Assembly: GCA_964639765.1 (NCBI GenBank)
Contig: CAZXEN010000003.1
Coordinates: 49,305-113,304 of the forward strand
Source: Scybalousia_A sp964639765
Lineage (GTDB): Bacteria > Bacteroidota > Bacteroidia > Bacteroidales > P3
Direction: 5' to 3'
DNA: 64,000 bases
Made by a program: the position numbers and the translations under genes. Below, piece by piece: positions 63,197-64,000 of this stretch (the first letter of the stretch is position 1; every line of letters begins with the position of its first letter). Under the pieces are notes generated by a model that did no database searches, was not told the DNA's origin, and saw only the letters and a list, made by a program, of their open reading frames with translations.

Positions 63197-63556
63197 TCAT
63201 CTGTTTTTGTAATCAGAATACAAGACAACATAATACTTAGTACTCGTATCATCTATTTTATTACAAGTGTATAAACCTATGTATTTAAATTGTTCTACAT
63301 TTGCTTTATGGCATACTTCATCAATAGCTCTTTCCATACTAAGACTATCGTATGGATAAAAGAGTACATTGATATCTCGTTGATTTCTCTTGGATATTGT
63401 AGCAAGAAATACTTTTGCTTTATCGTCAGACTTAGAAATAAATATTTCCCTTTCTGTATGTATAACATACGTACCTCTGACAAGCATTTGCTTATCATTG
63501 CTACATGACCATAACAATAAAAATGATGAGACGATAATTATTTTAACTCTTTTCAT
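63197..63556 (-). CDS. Predicted small lipoprotein, unknown family
   Basis: A 119-residue protein with a lipoprotein signal peptide: basic MKRVK, a hydrophobic IIIVSSFLLLWS and lipid-attachment Cys18. The mature part has GTYVIHTEREIFISKSDDKA and a YYVVLYSDY end and is probably alpha/beta. I recognise no family. It starts two bases after the stop of the next lipoprotein gene upstream, so the two are co-transcribed and probably work together. Confidence 0.65.
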   Translation of the reverse strand: MKRVKIIIVSSFLLLWSCSNDKQMLVRGTYVIHTEREIFISKSDDKAKVFLATISKRNQRDINVLFYPYDSLSMERAIDEVCHKANVEQFKYIGLYTCNKIDDTSTKYYVVLYSDYKNR

Positions 63557-63558
63557 AA

Positions 63559-63975
63559 TTATTCATGTATTTTTATATTTTTAACTATTATATCGTAGAC
63601 AAGACCTGTCGTCATACCCTCAAATTCTTTAAAGTCCAAAGTTAAATCTAATCTGATCTTATTCTCAATAACAAACTCTTCAGATAGCCCAACTTTTTTT
63701 AGTAAAGACCTCATTGTTTCAACATTACAAACAATGTAATCAACAATATCTTCATTGGGGTCTTTAAACCAATAATAATTCTTTTCGTTTACTTCTAAAA
63801 TGCAACCAGCTACATGGACATTCCTTTCTATTATCGGACCTTTACATGAATAACATTCAAAAGAGTTCGGATCACAATTTTCGTCATCATCACTGCAACT
63901 GACGGTTACTAAACCTAAACTTACTATTGCAAAGAATAGAAAAAGTATCTTTGCTAAATTTTCTATTTTGTTCAT
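63559..63975 (-). CDS. Predicted surface-exposed lipoprotein, unknown family
   Basis: A 138-residue protein whose signal peptide ends at Cys27 in VTVSC. The residues right after it, SDDDENCD, are the acid-rich pattern known as a Bacteroidota lipoprotein export signal, which sends lipoproteins to the outer face of the outer membrane. Two further cysteines (CYSCKG) and a VDYIVCNVETMRSLLKKVGL stretch follow. No family is recognised. It is the first gene of the pair, starting 25 bases from the window edge; its promoter is outside or at the edge. Confidence 0.65.
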   Translation of the reverse strand: MNKIENLAKILFLFFAIVSLGLVTVSCSDDDENCDPNSFECYSCKGPIIERNVHVAGCILEVNEKNYYWFKDPNEDIVDYIVCNVETMRSLLKKVGLSEEFVIENKIRLDLTLDFKEFEGMTTGLVYDIIVKNIKIHE

Positions 63976-64000
63976 TGTTTTATAACTCTTTTTATTTCTC

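Overview
The window looks like a chromosome segment of a Bacteroidota bacterium, most likely order Bacteroidales. The DNA is A+T-rich by eye. Many genes are preceded by the Bacteroidota promoter pattern TTTG-N19-TAnnTTTG rather than -35/-10 boxes. The gene content includes the type IX secretion translocon SprA next to ruvA, proteins with type IX sorting tails, an S46 dipeptidyl-peptidase, a YfhO-like protein, a BspA-like leucine-rich repeat protein and HU-HIG type HU. Nearly all the sequence is coding. I see no insertion sequence, prophage, CRISPR array or rRNA operon.

Layout. 1-6.9 kb: the end of a sugar-kinase-like gene, then minus-strand yajC, a MaoC hydratase, and a long run gtrA-ybbR-coaE-T9SS protease-small lipoprotein-SprT-like-mtaB. 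6.9-12 kb: rsmG, tRNA-Ser, and prmC/ribD sharing one divergent promoter region, then a PIF1-like helicase with an HRDC tail. 12-24 kb: plus-strand dnaB, a secreted protein often mislabelled asparagine synthetase B, an orphan CapF/WbjC-like enzyme, parC, a DPP7-like S46 peptidase, a DUF4421 beta-barrel protein and a DUF819 membrane protein. 24-27 kb: a minus-strand operon of HU, a DUF2520 oxidoreductase, a sirtuin and an acyltransferase. 27-35 kb: glmM, a GT39 glycosyltransferase, metG, a YfhO-like protein and SRP RNA. 35-42 kb: a fused double-ATPase ABC protein, tRNA-Gln, a T9SS type B secreted protein, an M16 pseudopeptidase and fucP. 42-50 kb: ruvA, the giant sprA and a cupin. 50-56 kb: a BspA-like protein and etfB-etfA-acyl-CoA dehydrogenase. 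56-64 kb: an antitoxin with a frameshifted YoeB-like toxin, a TonB-dependent receptor with two beta-barrel proteins, a ClpB lacking its N domain, and two lipoproteins.

The most unusual signal is a family of short intergenic tandem arrays. There are seven of them, at about 12.0, 21.7, 26.9, 41.6, 50.1, 55.9 and 63.0 kb. Each has four to six diverged units with a period of 21 bp (22 bp in one array and at one step of another). Each unit is an A-tract, a core such as GTCTTGG, GAGTTGG or ATCAAGAC, and a T-tract about one helical turn later. They sit at operon boundaries. One array supplies the start codon and first seven following codons of the DUF4421 gene, one runs into the 3' end of fucP, and one lies just upstream of the N-terminally shortened clpB. 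I know of no named repeat class that matches them.

How the genes fit together: SprA would export the type A trypsin-like protease and the type B gliding-type protein. Together with the S46 peptidase they suggest extracellular protein and peptide use. etfBA plus acyl-CoA dehydrogenase point to anaerobic acyl-CoA metabolism. The rest is housekeeping: replication, translation, cofactors and envelope precursors. All functions are inferred from sequence recognition without database searches.
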